Shown here: piece after piece, positions 13,140 to 22,675 of the stretch
How positions within the stretch are numbered: the stretch's first letter is position 1
Layout: the number at the start of each line of letters is the position of its first letter
Assembly: GCF_009749525.1 (NCBI RefSeq)
Contig: NZ_WOAC01000023.1
Span: 17,022-81,021, forward strand
Direction of reading: 5' to 3'
Source of the DNA: Mesorhizobium xinjiangense
GTDB taxonomy: Bacteria > Pseudomonadota > Alphaproteobacteria > Rhizobiales > Rhizobiaceae
DNA: 64,000 bases
Notes under the pieces: generated by a model
What the model saw: only the letters and a program-made list of their open reading frames with translations
What the model was told of the DNA's origin: nothing
Databases searched by the model: none
Position numbers and translations under genes: made by a program

Positions 13140-15923
13140 ATGCTTGAAAAGACCTATGACGCCAAGGCGGTCGAACCCAGGATCGGACAGATCTGGGAAG
13201 CGGCGGACGCCTTTCGGGCGGGCGCCGGTTCGAAGCCCGGCGCGGAAGCCTTCACCATCGTCATCCCGCCGCCCAATGTGACCGGCTCGCTGCATATGGG
13301 GCACGCGCTCAACAACACGCTGCAGGACATCCTGGTGCGCTTCGAGCGCATGCGCGGCAAGAACGTGCTGTGGCAGCCGGGCATGGATCATGCCGGCATC
13401 GCCACGCAGATGGTGGTCGAGCGCAAGCTGACGGAGCGCCAGGAGCATCGCCGCGACCTCGGCCGCGAAAAGTTTGTCGAAAGGGTCTGGGAGTGGAAGG
13501 ACGAGTCCGGCGGCGCCATCATGAACCAGTTGAAGCGCCTCGGCGCTTCCTGCGACTGGTCGCGCGAGCGCTTTACGATGGACGAGGGGCTGTCAGAGGC
13601 CGTCATCGAGGTCTTTGTCTCGCTCTACAAGCAGGGGCTGATCTACAAGGACAAGCGGCTGGTCAACTGGGACCCGAAGCTTTTGACCGCCATTTCCGAC
13701 CTCGAGGTCGAGCAGCACGAGGTCGACGGCCATCTGTGGCATTTCCGCTATCCGATCGAAGGCGAGCGCTTTGACCCGGAGAACCTCGCGACATTCATCA
13801 CCGTCGCCACGACCCGGCCGGAAACCATGCTGGGCGATACCGGCGTGGCGGTGCACCCCGGCGACGAACGCTACAAGCACCTGATCGGCCGCAACGTCGT
13901 GTTGCCCATTGTCGGGCGCAGCATCCCGATCGTTGCCGACGAATATTCCGACCCGGAGAAGGGCACCGGCGCCGTCAAGATCACGCCGGCGCATGATTTC
14001 AACGACTTCGAGGTCGGCAAGCGCAATGGCCTCAAGGCTGTCAATGTCATGACGCCCGAAGCGGCGGTCACGCTTCTAAACAACGAGGACTTTCTGGATG
14101 GCCTCGAGCCGACAGCGGCGCAGCGCCGACTGTGGAAGGAGCTCGACGGGCTCGACCGCTTCGAGGCGCGCAAGGCGATCGTCAAGATCATGGAAGAGGG
14201 CGCAATGCTCGCTCAAACCGAGCCGCACAGGCACACGGTTCCGCATGGCGACCGCGGCGGCGTGCCGATCGAGCCCTTCCTGACCGACCAATGGTATGTC
14301 GATGCCAAGACGCTGGCCCGGCCGGCCATCGCCTCGGTGCGCGAGGAGCGCACGAATTTCGTCCCGAAGAACTGGGAAAAGACCTATTTCGAGTGGATGG
14401 AGAATATTCAGCCCTGGTGCATCTCGCGCCAGCTCTGGTGGGGCCATCAGATCCCGGCCTGGTACGGGCCGGACGGCCACGTCTTCGTTGCCAAGACCGA
14501 CAAGGAAGCCCTCGATGACGCCGTCGAATATTATCTGGCGCTTGAGGGCCCGTGGAAATCCTGGGTCGAGGACAGGCTCGAGAATTTCGAGCCCGGCGAC
14601 ATCCTCACGCGCGATGAGGACGTTCTGGACACATGGTTTTCCTCGGCACTGTGGCCGTTCTCCACGCTGGGCTGGCCGCGGCAGACGCCCGAATTGAAGA
14701 CCTACTATCCGACCTCCGTCCTCGTGACCGGGTTCGACATCATCTTCTTCTGGGTGGCCCGCATGATGATGATGGGGCTTCACTTCATGGACGAGGAGCC
14801 CTTTCACACCGTCTATGTGCACGCGCTCGTTCGCGACAAGAACGGCGCCAAGATGTCGAAGTCGAAGGGCAACGTCATCGATCCGCTGGAACTGATCGAC
14901 GAATACGGGGCCGACGCGCTGCGTTTCACCCTGTCCATCATGGCCGCGCAGGGACGCGACGTGAAACTCGATCCGGCACGAATCGCCGGCTACCGCAATT
15001 TTGGCACCAAGCTGTGGAACGCGACCCGGTTCGGCCAGCTCAACGGCGCCGCCCTCAATCCCGATTTCCGGCCGCAGGACGCGAAGCTCACGGTCAATCG
15101 CTGGATCCTGACGGAACTGTCGCGTACCGTGCGCAAGGTGACGGGCGGCATTGAGAGCTACAGGTTCAACGAGGCGGCCGGCGCGGCCTACGGCTTCGTC
15201 TGGAATCTGTTCTGCGATTGGTATGTCGAGCTCCTGAAGCCCGTATTCGCCGGCCAGGACGAGGCGGCAAAGGCCGAAAGCCAGGCCTGCATGGCCTATG
15301 TGCTCGACGAGATCTACAAGCTCCTGCATCCCATGATGCCCTTCATCACCGAAGAGTTGTGGGCGCTGACGGCGGGCGAGGGGCGTTCGCGCGATGATCT
15401 CCTGTGCCTGACCGCATGGCCTGAAGCCGGTCTCGAGGACGAGGATGCAGCGGCCGAGATCAACTGGCTCGTCGAACTCGTCAGCGGCATCCGTTCGGTG
15501 CGCTCGGAAATGAACGTGCCGCCATCTGCTATCGCTCCGCTCGTCATCGTGGGCGCCAACGCGACGACGCGCGAGCGCGTAGGCCGGCACGATCCGGCCA
15601 TACGCCGCCTGGCCCGCATCGGCGAGCTCGGCTTCGACGACGCGGCACCCAGGGCCTCGGCACAGATCGTGGCCGGCGAGGCAACGGCCTGTCTGCCGCT
15701 GGGAGACCTGATCGACCTCGATGCCGAGGCCGCGCGGCTGGAAAAGGCGCTTGCCAAGACGACCGGCGACATGGCGCGCATCGAGAAGAAGCTTGCCAAT
15801 CCGCAATTCGTTGCCAAGGCGGCGCAAGACGTCGTTGAAGGCGAGCGCGAGAAGCTTGCCGAGCTTGCCGACGCGCGCGGCAAGCTGGAGACTGCCCTTG
15901 GAAGGGTGCGCGAGGCCGACTGA
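13140..15923 (+). CDS. valS: Valyl-tRNA synthetase
   Basis: Class I synthetase that charges tRNA-Val and edits misacylated Thr. At 927 residues it has full length. The HIGH-type motif PPPNVTGSLHMGH lies near residue 45, the CP1 editing domain follows with TTRPETMLGDT, and KMSKSKGN lies near residue 570. The C-terminal tail (about 860-925) is the Lys/Glu/Ala-rich coiled coil typical of ValS. It lies about 150 bases downstream of popZ and may be co-transcribed with it. Identification is firm. Confidence 0.98.
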   Translation: MLEKTYDAKAVEPRIGQIWEAADAFRAGAGSKPGAEAFTIVIPPPNVTGSLHMGHALNNTLQDILVRFERMRGKNVLWQPGMDHAGIATQMVVERKLTERQEHRRDLGREKFVERVWEWKDESGGAIMNQLKRLGASCDWSRERFTMDEGLSEAVIEVFVSLYKQGLIYKDKRLVNWDPKLLTAISDLEVEQHEVDGHLWHFRYPIEGERFDPENLATFITVATTRPETMLGDTGVAVHPGDERYKHLIGRNVVLPIVGRSIPIVADEYSDPEKGTGAVKITPAHDFNDFEVGKRNGLKAVNVMTPEAAVTLLNNEDFLDGLEPTAAQRRLWKELDGLDRFEARKAIVKIMEEGAMLAQTEPHRHTVPHGDRGGVPIEPFLTDQWYVDAKTLARPAIASVREERTNFVPKNWEKTYFEWMENIQPWCISRQLWWGHQIPAWYGPDGHVFVAKTDKEALDDAVEYYLALEGPWKSWVEDRLENFEPGDILTRDEDVLDTWFSSALWPFSTLGWPRQTPELKTYYPTSVLVTGFDIIFFWVARMMMMGLHFMDEEPFHTVYVHALVRDKNGAKMSKSKGNVIDPLELIDEYGADALRFTLSIMAAQGRDVKLDPARIAGYRNFGTKLWNATRFGQLNGAALNPDFRPQDAKLTVNRWILTELSRTVRKVTGGIESYRFNEAAGAAYGFVWNLFCDWYVELLKPVFAGQDEAAKAESQACMAYVLDEIYKLLHPMMPFITEELWALTAGEGRSRDDLLCLTAWPEAGLEDEDAAAEINWLVELVSGIRSVRSEMNVPPSAIAPLVIVGANATTRERVGRHDPAIRRLARIGELGFDDAAPRASAQIVAGEATACLPLGDLIDLDAEAARLEKALAKTTGDMARIEKKLANPQFVAKAAQDVVEGEREKLAELADARGKLETALGRVREAD

Positions 15924-15943
15924 ACGCGCGCGTCGCACGCTCA

Positions 15944-15965
15944 CCCGGCCCTGCAACGGGCCGGG
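15944..15965 (+). terminator. GC-rich hairpin after valS
   Basis: Perfect eight-base stem CCCGGCCC/GGGCCGGG around a six-base loop, 20 bases after the valS stop. There is no T-tract, so termination here is only a possibility. The rest of the 261-base gap before the TerC gene shows a TTGAAATCTTTCAA palindrome (16168-16181) immediately before the next start and nothing else I can name. Confidence 0.4.
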
Positions 15966-16184
15966 GGCGGGGCGACGTGATGGCCCGGCCGTCTGCGGTC
16001 GTCCGTTCTGCCTTGCGACTGATTGTTATGTAAAAAAACATCCCCGCCTCTTGAAAGAAGGCAGAGCCCGGCGCACATAAGTTCCGTCACCCGGGCCGGG
16101 CCCCTCTGGCAGGCGAGGCGTCGCCTGTGATGTCGGACCGAAGGCGATCGCGCAGACGCAGCGCTATTTGAAATCTTTCAATCC

Positions 16185-17114
16185 ATGCCCCTGCAAGAGT
16201 GCCTATGGCCCGGCTTTCTGGCGTTTGTTGCCGTCATTCTCGTATTCGACCTCTTCGTTCTTCACCGTAAAGACCATGTGATATCCGGCCGGGAAGCCTG
16301 CATGACGGTCGCAGGCTACGTGACGCTCGCCATGATTTTTGCCGGCGGTGTGTTTTATTTCGCCGGAGCTCAGCGCGGTTCGGAATTCCTGACGGGCTAT
16401 CTGGTCGAGCAGTCGCTGTCGCTCGACAACATCTTCGTCATTGCGTTGATCTTCGCCTATTTCAAGGTTCCGCCGGAAGCGCAGTATCGCGTGCTGTTTT
16501 ACGGCATCGTCGGTGCGATCGTCATGCGTCTGTCGCTGATCGTGCCCGGCGTGAAACTGGTCGACAAATTCTTCTTCATCGGAATGGCGCTTGGCGCATT
16601 GCTCGTCTTTTCGGGCTACAAGATGCTTGTCTCGCGCGAGGAAACCATTGATCCCGGCGACAGCCGGATCGTCAAATGGCTGCGCAGGACAGGCCGCGTG
16701 ACCAGCGAGTATCAGGGGTCGAAGTTTTTCGTCTGGCGCAACGGGCTGCTCTACATGACGCCGCTCTTCGTCGTGCTGGCGACCGTCGAATTGACGGACC
16801 TCGTCTTCGCCGTCGACTCCATCCCCGCCGTCCTTGCCATCTCCAACGATCCTTTCATCGTCTTTTCGTCCAATGTCTTCGCGATCATGGGGCTCAGGGC
16901 GCTGTTCTTCGTGCTTTCGGGCATGATGCGCGAGTTCCATCTGTTGAAGATCGGGCTTTCTCTGGTGCTGATCTTCATCGGCTGCAAGATGCTCCTGGCG
17001 CATTTCTACGAGATCCCGTCGGTCGTCGCACTCCTGGTCACCATGGCGCTGATCCTGGGGTCGGTCGCCGCCTCGGTGCTGACCCGCGAGAAGAGTTCAT
17101 CGGAAGCCAGGTGA
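16185..17114 (+). CDS. TerC/Alx family integral membrane protein
   Basis: A 309-residue polytopic membrane protein of the TerC family, closest to the Alx branch (E. coli Alx is a pH- and manganese-responsive exporter). About nine hydrophobic segments are visible. The two conserved acidic membrane motifs are present: SLDNIFVIALIF near residue 83 and DLVFAVDSIPAVLAIS near residue 204. The start lacks a clear Shine-Dalgarno sequence; the palindrome TTGAAATCTTTCAA sits just before it and could affect initiation. Manganese export is an inference from the family, not shown here. Confidence 0.88.
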   Translation: MPLQECLWPGFLAFVAVILVFDLFVLHRKDHVISGREACMTVAGYVTLAMIFAGGVFYFAGAQRGSEFLTGYLVEQSLSLDNIFVIALIFAYFKVPPEAQYRVLFYGIVGAIVMRLSLIVPGVKLVDKFFFIGMALGALLVFSGYKMLVSREETIDPGDSRIVKWLRRTGRVTSEYQGSKFFVWRNGLLYMTPLFVVLATVELTDLVFAVDSIPAVLAISNDPFIVFSSNVFAIMGLRALFFVLSGMMREFHLLKIGLSLVLIFIGCKMLLAHFYEIPSVVALLVTMALILGSVAASVLTREKSSSEAR

Positions 17115-17345
17115 TCGCGCTGGGCCCATGACGGGCCCTTGACGGGGCCATGACTGGGATGTGCACGCTTCCCGCCATTTGTTGCGGTTTGGCAACAGTC
17201 TCGTAAGAAGCTTTCCGCTATAGCACTGGCCGACGGTCTTGCCCCGTTGCCGCCATAATGGACTCGCACGGCATAGGCTGTCGGCGGCGCGTATGGAGCG
17301 CGCGGCGTCAGGAACAAGCCGCGGGACAGAGCGGCAGAGCACAAT

Positions 17346-19070
17346 ATGGACGCGAAAGCGATATCGAAGGCCAGACTACCCAGCAGGCATGTCACGGAAG
17401 GCCCCGCTCGCGCGCCGCACCGGTCCTATCTCTATGCCATGGGGCTATCGCAGGCGGAGATCGCTCAGCCGCTGGTCGGCGTGGCGAGTTGCTGGAACGA
17501 GGCCGCGCCGTGCAATATTTCGTTGATGCGCCAGGCCCAGGTGGTCAAGAAGGGCGTGGCGGCCGCGAAAGGCACGCCGCGCGAATTCTGCACCATTACC
17601 GTGACCGACGGTATCGCCATGGGCCATCAGGGCATGAAGGCGTCGCTGGTGTCGCGCGAGGTCATCGCCGACTCGGTCGAACTGACCATGCGCGGCCATT
17701 GCTACGATGCGCTGGTCGGCCTGGCCGGATGCGACAAATCCCTGCCCGGGATGATGATGGCGATGGTGCGCCTTAACGTCCCCTCGGTCTTCATCTATGG
17801 CGGCTCGATCCTGCCCGGCAGCTACCGCGGGCGCGAAATCAGCGTGCAGGACGTGTTCGAGGCGGTCGGCCAGCACTCGGTCGGTACGATCAGCGACGAC
17901 GATTTGCTTGAGATCGAGCAGGCGGCCTGTCCTTCGGCCGGCTCGTGCGGGGCCCAGTTCACCGCCAACACCATGGCCACCGTGGCCGAGGCGATGGGCC
18001 TCGCGCTGCCATATTCATGCGGCGCGCCGGCACCCTATGAGATGCGCGACAGGTTCAACTTTGCGGCCGGCGAGAAGGTGATGGAACTCATCGCCAGGCA
18101 GATCCGCCCGCGCGATATCGTCACCCGGAAATCGCTCGAAAACGCCGCCGCCGTCGTCTCCGCTTCCGGCGGCTCGACCAACGCGGCGCTGCATCTGCCG
18201 GCTATCGCCCATGAGGCAGGCATCGAGTTCGATCTGTTCGACGTCGCCGAGATCTTCAAGCGCACGCCCTACATCGCCGATTTGAAACCGGGCGGCAAAT
18301 ATCTCGCCAAGCACATGTTCGAGGCCGGCGGCATACCCTTGCTGATGAAGACCCTGCTCGACAATGGCTATCTGCACGGCGATTGCCCAACGGTGACAGG
18401 CCGCACTTTGGCCGAAAACATGGAGCATGTTGCCTGGAACGATGAACAGGATGTTGTGCATCCGGCCTCGAGGCCCATCACGAAGACCGGCGGCGTCGTT
18501 GGTCTGAAGGGTAATCTTGCGCCGGAAGGGGCGATCGTGAAGGTCGCCGGCATGGCGGTACTGAAATTCTCGGGCCCGGTGCGCTGTTTCGATTCGGAGG
18601 AAGAGTGCTTCGAGGCGGTCTCGAAGCGCCTCTACAAGGAAGGCGATGTGCTTGTGATCCGTTATGAAGGGCCGAAAGGCGGTCCGGGCATGCGCGAGAT
18701 GCTGGCGACCACGGCCGCCCTATACGGACAGGGCATGGGCGGCAAGGTGGCGCTGATCACCGACGGTCGTTTTTCGGGTGCCACGCGCGGGTTCTGCATC
18801 GGCCATGTCGGCCCGGAAGCTGCTGCCGGCGGACCCATTGCCCTGTTGAAGGATGGCGACGTCGTCACCATCGACGCCGTCGCCGGCACCATCGACGTTG
18901 CCCTGGACGACGATGAACTGGCAAAGCGCGCCAAGGCGTGGAAACCGCGTGAGACGGACTACGAAAGCGGCGCGATCTGGAAATATGCGCAAACGGTAGG
19001 TTCTGCGCGCGACGGGGCGGTGACGCATCCCGGTGGCGCAAAAGAAAAACATTGCTATGCCGATATTTAG
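17346..19070 (+). CDS. ilvD: Dihydroxy-acid dehydratase
   Basis: Iron-sulfur enzyme of branched-chain amino acid biosynthesis that dehydrates 2,3-dihydroxy-isovalerate and 2,3-dihydroxy-3-methylvalerate to the 2-keto acids. The 574 residues correspond to the shorter IlvD/Edd group. The three cluster cysteines occur in [20 protein letters not shown] and [16 protein letters not shown]. The catalytic Ser region near the C-terminus reads [21 protein letters not shown]. The 231 bases upstream hold no gene. The 3' end overlaps the start chosen for the exoR-like gene by 14 bases, suggesting translational coupling. Confidence 0.96.
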   Translation: MDAKAISKARLPSRHVTEGPARAPHRSYLYAMGLSQAEIAQPLVGVASCWNEAAPCNISLMRQAQVVKKGVAAAKGTPREFCTITVTDGIAMGHQGMKASLVSREVIADSVELTMRGHCYDALVGLAGCDKSLPGMMMAMVRLNVPSVFIYGGSILPGSYRGREISVQDVFEAVGQHSVGTISDDDLLEIEQAACPSAGSCGAQFTANTMATVAEAMGLALPYSCGAPAPYEMRDRFNFAAGEKVMELIARQIRPRDIVTRKSLENAAAVVSASGGSTNAALHLPAIAHEAGIEFDLFDVAEIFKRTPYIADLKPGGKYLAKHMFEAGGIPLLMKTLLDNGYLHGDCPTVTGRTLAENMEHVAWNDEQDVVHPASRPITKTGGVVGLKGNLAPEGAIVKVAGMAVLKFSGPVRCFDSEEECFEAVSKRLYKEGDVLVIRYEGPKGGPGMREMLATTAALYGQGMGGKVALITDGRFSGATRGFCIGHVGPEAAAGGPIALLKDGDVVTIDAVAGTIDVALDDDELAKRAKAWKPRETDYESGAIWKYAQTVGSARDGAVTHPGGAKEKHCYADI

Positions 19071-19854
19071 ATCATTCAGAATGATGATGCTGCTTGCAGC
19101 CGTGGCCGGGACCTTCGCTGTGACGGCTCCGGCGCGGGCTTTCGATCCGCAATCGCTCAAGGAGAAGGACCGGAGCCCCTGGGCGGTGTTCCGTTTCGGC
19201 TTCAGCGCCTACAAGCAGGGACACAAGGACCAGGCAGTCGAGGCCTATCGCTACGCGGCCGAGAACGGCCAGATCGGCGCGCGCTGGAAACTGGCGCGCA
19301 TGTATGCTGAGGGCGACGGGGTCGAGCGCAACGATTACGAGGCCTTCAAGGCGTTCACCCAGATCATCCGTGAGGACGTCGAGCCCGGCAGCGCTGAGGA
19401 AAGCTATGTTTCGGACGCGCTGGTCGCGGTCGCAGGCTATCTGCGCAGCGGCATTCCGGGCACGCCGGTCGAGGCGAACCCGCTTGAGGCGCAGGAATTC
19501 TACATGCGGGCCGCCGCGACCTACCGCAACCCGCAAGCACAGTACGAGATCGGCCGCATGTTCCTGAACGGGGAAGGTGTGAAGTCCAATGTTCAGCAGG
19601 CGGGCCGCTGGCTGCAACTGGCGGCCGAAAAAGGCCATGCCGGCGCGCAGGCGACGCTCGGCAACCTGCTCTTCCAAAGTGGCAAGGTCGTCAAGGGTCT
19701 CGCAATGATGACTTCGGCCCTCGAGATCGCCGGCCCGAGTGACCAGGGCTGGATCCGCGGCATGCAGGAGCAGGCCTTCGCGCTGGCCGGAGAGTCCGAT
19801 CGCCGCACCGCGATTGCCCTGGCGCAGACCTATGTCCAAAACGGGATTGAGTGA
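19057..19854 (+). CDS. exoR: ExoR-like periplasmic Sel1-repeat regulator
   Basis: A 265-residue exported protein strongly resembling ExoR, the periplasmic inhibitor of the ExoS/ChvI two-component system that controls exopolysaccharide, motility and envelope genes in rhizobia. A signal peptide (hydrophobic [20 protein letters not shown]) is followed by the ExoR-typical [16 protein letters not shown], and Sel1-type TPR repeats such as [20 protein letters not shown] and [17 protein letters not shown]. The start is uncertain: ATG 19057 overlaps ilvD, GTG 19033 is longer, and ATG 19081 is shorter. The identification rests on remembered similarity to Sinorhizobium ExoR; a generic Sel1-repeat protein is the alternative. 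Confidence 0.8.
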   Translation: MPIFRSFRMMMLLAAVAGTFAVTAPARAFDPQSLKEKDRSPWAVFRFGFSAYKQGHKDQAVEAYRYAAENGQIGARWKLARMYAEGDGVERNDYEAFKAFTQIIREDVEPGSAEESYVSDALVAVAGYLRSGIPGTPVEANPLEAQEFYMRAAATYRNPQAQYEIGRMFLNGEGVKSNVQQAGRWLQLAAEKGHAGAQATLGNLLFQSGKVVKGLAMMTSALEIAGPSDQGWIRGMQEQAFALAGESDRRTAIALAQTYVQNGIE

Positions 19855-19880
19855 GGTCCCTACGGGCGGCCGGGTAGAAT

Positions 19881-20219
19881 TCAGTCAGGACGCGGCTTCG
19901 CCACAGAATCTGCAAGGGCCACAGAATCTGCAAGGGCCACAGAATCTGCAAGGGATTGCGCGGTGGCCACGGTCGATCTCGCGGGATCCGATGGCGCGAG
20001 GCTGAGCGGACATCCATCCTGCAGCTTCTTCCACGATGAATTGTTGAGCACCTTGCCGCATCGGGCGAGAAGCTTGCCGTCCGGCAAGGTGAGACAGGCG
20101 ACCGCACCCTGCTCGTAGCGCGTGCCGTTGGCCGCGCACTGGCAATCGGCTGCGGCGGGCAATGTGCCCGCAAACGCTGCCGTGGTCAGGAACAGCACCA
20201 CGCCGGTAAGCGGTTTCAT
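19881..20219 (-). CDS. Small exported cysteine-containing protein of unknown function
   Basis: A 112-residue protein that I do not recognise. A signal peptide (about residues 1-24, ending PAAA) precedes a short mature domain with five cysteines (26, 28, 42, 54, 70), enough for two disulfides. The C-terminus carries three perfect LADSVA hexapeptides (residues 90-107) encoded by a perfect 18-base tandem repeat, then KPRPD. It converges on the exoR-like gene with 26 bases between the stops. It is probably periplasmic. The tandem repeat suggests a length-variable tail. Confidence 0.7.
   Translation of the reverse strand: MKPLTGVVLFLTTAAFAGTLPAAADCQCAANGTRYEQGAVACLTLPDGKLLARCGKVLNNSSWKKLQDGCPLSLAPSDPARSTVATAQSLADSVALADSVALADSVAKPRPD
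19900..19953. repeat. Perfect 18-base tandem repeat, three copies
   Basis: Three identical copies of GCCACAGAATCTGCAAGG. The unit is a multiple of three, so copy-number change would keep the frame of the minus-strand exported-protein gene, adding or removing one LADSVA hexapeptide each time. Confidence 0.95.
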
Positions 20220-20259
20220 GTTGGAATAATATCACGGCCGTGCGCGCACGGCCATCGAC

Positions 20260-20328
20260 GCGCGCCAGGTCAATATGCCGGAACATGTACCTTTCGCTCA
20301 AACGTCACCGTTTGAGCGGGACATGTTC
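20260..20328 (-). repeat. RIME-like palindromic repeat, copy A (partial)
   Basis: Shares the block from GCGCGCCAG.TCAATATG through CGCTCAAACG...CGTTTGAGCG to ACATGTTC with the copies at 51094 and 53039, but lacks the first palindrome (GCTTCAAACG...CGTTTGAAGC). Its end overlaps the xthA stop codon. Strand is given as that of the abutting gene. Confidence 0.85.
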
Positions 20329-21121
20329 AGGCAGCCGCGGCCAGATCGAGCTCGACCGTGACGGGGACATGATCGGAAGGCTTTTCCCATGCCCTGACAT
20401 GCTTTTCGATGCCCGCACCGACGAGCCGGTTGGCGGCTTCCGGCGAAAGCATCAGATGATCGATGCGGATGCCGTTGTTCTTTTGCCAGGCTCCGCCCTG
20501 ATAATCCCAGAAGCTGTAGAGACCGGTCTGGTCGTTTGCCGCGCGCACGGCATCGGTGAAACCGGTCCAGGCGAGTTTTCGCAAGGCGCCGCGGCTTTCC
20601 GGCTGAAAAAGTGCGTCGTCCAGCCATGCGTCCGGATTCTTCGCATCCTCCGGCTCGAGGATGACATTGTAGTCGCCGGCCAGCACCAGCGGTTCTTCGA
20701 GCTCGAGGCGCGCATCGGCCCAGTCCTGCAGACGCTTCATCCAGCCGAGCTTGTACGGAAACTTCTCGCTGCCGAGCGGATTGCCGTTCGGCAGGTAGAG
20801 CGAGACGACCCGCAGCGCGCCCTTGTCGGTGGAAAACACACCTTCCATGAAACGCGCCTGCTCATCGCTGTCGTCGCCGGGCAGGCGGCGGATGACCTCG
20901 TCGAACGGCTGTTTCGACACGATCGCCACGCCGTTGAAACCTTTTTGGCCATGTGTCTCGACATTGTAGCCGAGCGCTTCGATCTCGAGCCGTGGAAACT
21001 GCTCGTCGACCGACTTGATCTCCTGCAGGCAGGCAATATCGGGCTGGCTGGCGCCGAGCCACTCGACGAGATTGTCGATCCGCGCCTTCACGCCGTTGAT
21101 GTTCCAGGTAGCGATTTTCAT
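20327..21121 (-). CDS. xthA: Exodeoxyribonuclease III
   Basis: Apurinic/apyrimidinic endonuclease and 3'-5' exonuclease of base excision repair. The 264 residues start MKIATWNINGVKAR. Mg-binding and catalytic residues of the endonuclease/exonuclease/phosphatase fold are visible in CLQEIKS, LAGDYNVI, RIDHLM and the closing SDHVPV. The stop codon lies inside the end of a dispersed palindromic repeat, which therefore forms the 3' untranslated region. It is divergent from the NCS2 permease gene. Confidence 0.97.
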   Translation of the reverse strand: MKIATWNINGVKARIDNLVEWLGASQPDIACLQEIKSVDEQFPRLEIEALGYNVETHGQKGFNGVAIVSKQPFDEVIRRLPGDDSDEQARFMEGVFSTDKGALRVVSLYLPNGNPLGSEKFPYKLGWMKRLQDWADARLELEEPLVLAGDYNVILEPEDAKNPDAWLDDALFQPESRGALRKLAWTGFTDAVRAANDQTGLYSFWDYQGGAWQKNNGIRIDHLMLSPEAANRLVGAGIEKHVRAWEKPSDHVPVTVELDLAAAA

Positions 21122-21244
21122 GAAAGCCTTGTCTGTCTTTCAAAATGAACTTGATGGTCGACGGCGCGCGTTTCGGGGATGCTCCGTGATCCCCGACAAC
21201 AAAGACAAAACAAGGGGCACGTTGCATCAGAGGGGTTGCACAGC

Positions 21245-22615
21245 ATGACAGACACGTCAATCAGTTCCGACGAGCGGAGCGCGGATCTCAAACTGCTCCT
21301 GAAGGATCCTGACTACACGCCGCCATTGGCGCAGGCCGTTCCACTCGGCATCCAGCACGTCATGGCCATGTTCGTTTCCAACGTCACGCCGGCCATCATC
21401 GTGGCCGGCGCAGCGGGCTTCGGATTTGGTTCGAACTCGCCGGATTTTCCCAATCTCATCTACATGATCCAGATGTCGATGCTGTTTGCCGGCATTGCGA
21501 CACTGTTCCAGACCATCGGCATGGGGCCGGTTGGCGGGCGACTGCCCATCGTGCAGGGCACGAGCTTTGCCTTTCTGCCGATCATGATCCCGATCGTCGC
21601 CGGTCAGGGGCTGGCCGGCATGGGCGCGCTGATGGGCGGTGTCGTCATCGGCGGAATTTTCCATTTTATCCTGGGCAGCTTCATCGGACGGCTGCGCTTC
21701 TGCCTGCCGCCGCTGGTCACCGGCCTGATCGTTCTGATGATCGGCCTGGCGCTGATCAAGGTCGGCATCCAGTACGCGGCCGGCGGTGTGCCACTGATCG
21801 GCAAGCCGGAATATGGCAGCCTGGCCAATTGGAGCGTGGCCCTGGTCGTCGTGGTCGTTACGCTCCTGCTGAAATTCTTCGCCAAGGGCATGTGGTCGAT
21901 TGCCGCTGTTCTGCTCGGCCTTATCGCCGGCTATGTGGTGGCGCTCGCCATGGGCATGGTGAGCTTTGACAATGTCGGCGGTGCCGGATGGGTGGCGCTG
22001 CCCGTGCCGTTCATGTGGGGATTTGATCTGAGCGCGGCCGCCATAATCGGCATGTGCTTCATGGCCGTCATCTCCGCCATCGAAACGGTGGGCGACGTCT
22101 CCGGCATCACCAAGGGCGGGGCCGGGCGCGAGGCGACCGACAAGGAGATTTCAGGCGCTACCTATGCCGACGGTCTGGGCACCGCGATCGCCGGCATCTT
22201 CGGCGGTCTGCCCAACACGTCGTTCAGCCAGAATGTCGGCCTCATTTCCATGACGGGCGTCATGAGCCGCCATGTCGTCACATGTGGCGCCATCTTTCTC
22301 ATCGTCTGCGGCCTTGTCCCCAAGATCGGTGCGATCATCTCCACAGTGCCGATCACGGTGCTTGGCGGCGGCGTGATCGTCATGTTCGGCATGGTGTGCG
22401 CGGCCGGCGTCAACATGCTGTCGGAGGTCGACTGGAACCGCCGCAACATGGTCATCTTCGCCGTCTCGCTGTCGGTCGGACTGGGGCTTCAACTCGAGCC
22501 GGGCGCGCTGCAGCATCTGCCGCAGACAGTGCAGATCCTGCTGACCTCGGGACTTCTGCCCGCGGCGGGACTGGCCATCGTGCTCAATCTGGTCCTGCCG
22601 CAGGAACTCGATTGA
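21245..22615 (+). CDS. NCS2 family uracil/xanthine permease
   Basis: A 456-residue nucleobase:cation symporter of the NCS2 (UraA/XanQ) family in the inner membrane, with 12-14 hydrophobic segments. Diagnostic motifs are SAIETVGDVSGI (the conserved acidic residue in TM8) and NTSFSQNVGLISMTG (the QN[VI]G signature of TM10). ATG 21245 gives a normal N-terminus (MTDTSISSDERS). An in-frame upstream extension is possible but not needed. Whether the substrate is xanthine, urate or uracil cannot be decided from motifs alone. No purine riboswitch was seen in the leader. Confidence 0.9.
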   Translation: MTDTSISSDERSADLKLLLKDPDYTPPLAQAVPLGIQHVMAMFVSNVTPAIIVAGAAGFGFGSNSPDFPNLIYMIQMSMLFAGIATLFQTIGMGPVGGRLPIVQGTSFAFLPIMIPIVAGQGLAGMGALMGGVVIGGIFHFILGSFIGRLRFCLPPLVTGLIVLMIGLALIKVGIQYAAGGVPLIGKPEYGSLANWSVALVVVVVTLLLKFFAKGMWSIAAVLLGLIAGYVVALAMGMVSFDNVGGAGWVALPVPFMWGFDLSAAAIIGMCFMAVISAIETVGDVSGITKGGAGREATDKEISGATYADGLGTAIAGIFGGLPNTSFSQNVGLISMTGVMSRHVVTCGAIFLIVCGLVPKIGAIISTVPITVLGGGVIVMFGMVCAAGVNMLSEVDWNRRNMVIFAVSLSVGLGLQLEPGALQHLPQTVQILLTSGLLPAAGLAIVLNLVLPQELD

Positions 22616-22630
22616 GAACTGCCAATGAAG

Positions 22631-22652
22631 AAGCCGTCCCTTGGGACGGCTT
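22631..22652. terminator. Terminator hairpin between converging permease and erpA genes
   Basis: Perfect 10-base stem AAGCCGTCCC/GGGACGGCTT with a two-base centre, between the converging stops at 22615 and 22676. A and T bases flank the stem only shortly, so efficiency is uncertain, but placement favours a shared bidirectional terminator. Confidence 0.7.
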
Positions 22653-22675
22653 CGCACTGTCGGATCTGTCCGGCT

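Noticed and set aside
16080..16184. yybP-ykoY-type manganese riboswitch upstream of the TerC/Alx gene
   Set aside because: Looked for because Alx/TerC genes often carry it. The conserved GGGGAGTA core and paired elements are not present.
19900..19953. Possible CRISPR-like array
   Set aside because: The 18-base units are directly adjacent without spacers and encode in-frame hexapeptides, so this is a coding tandem repeat.
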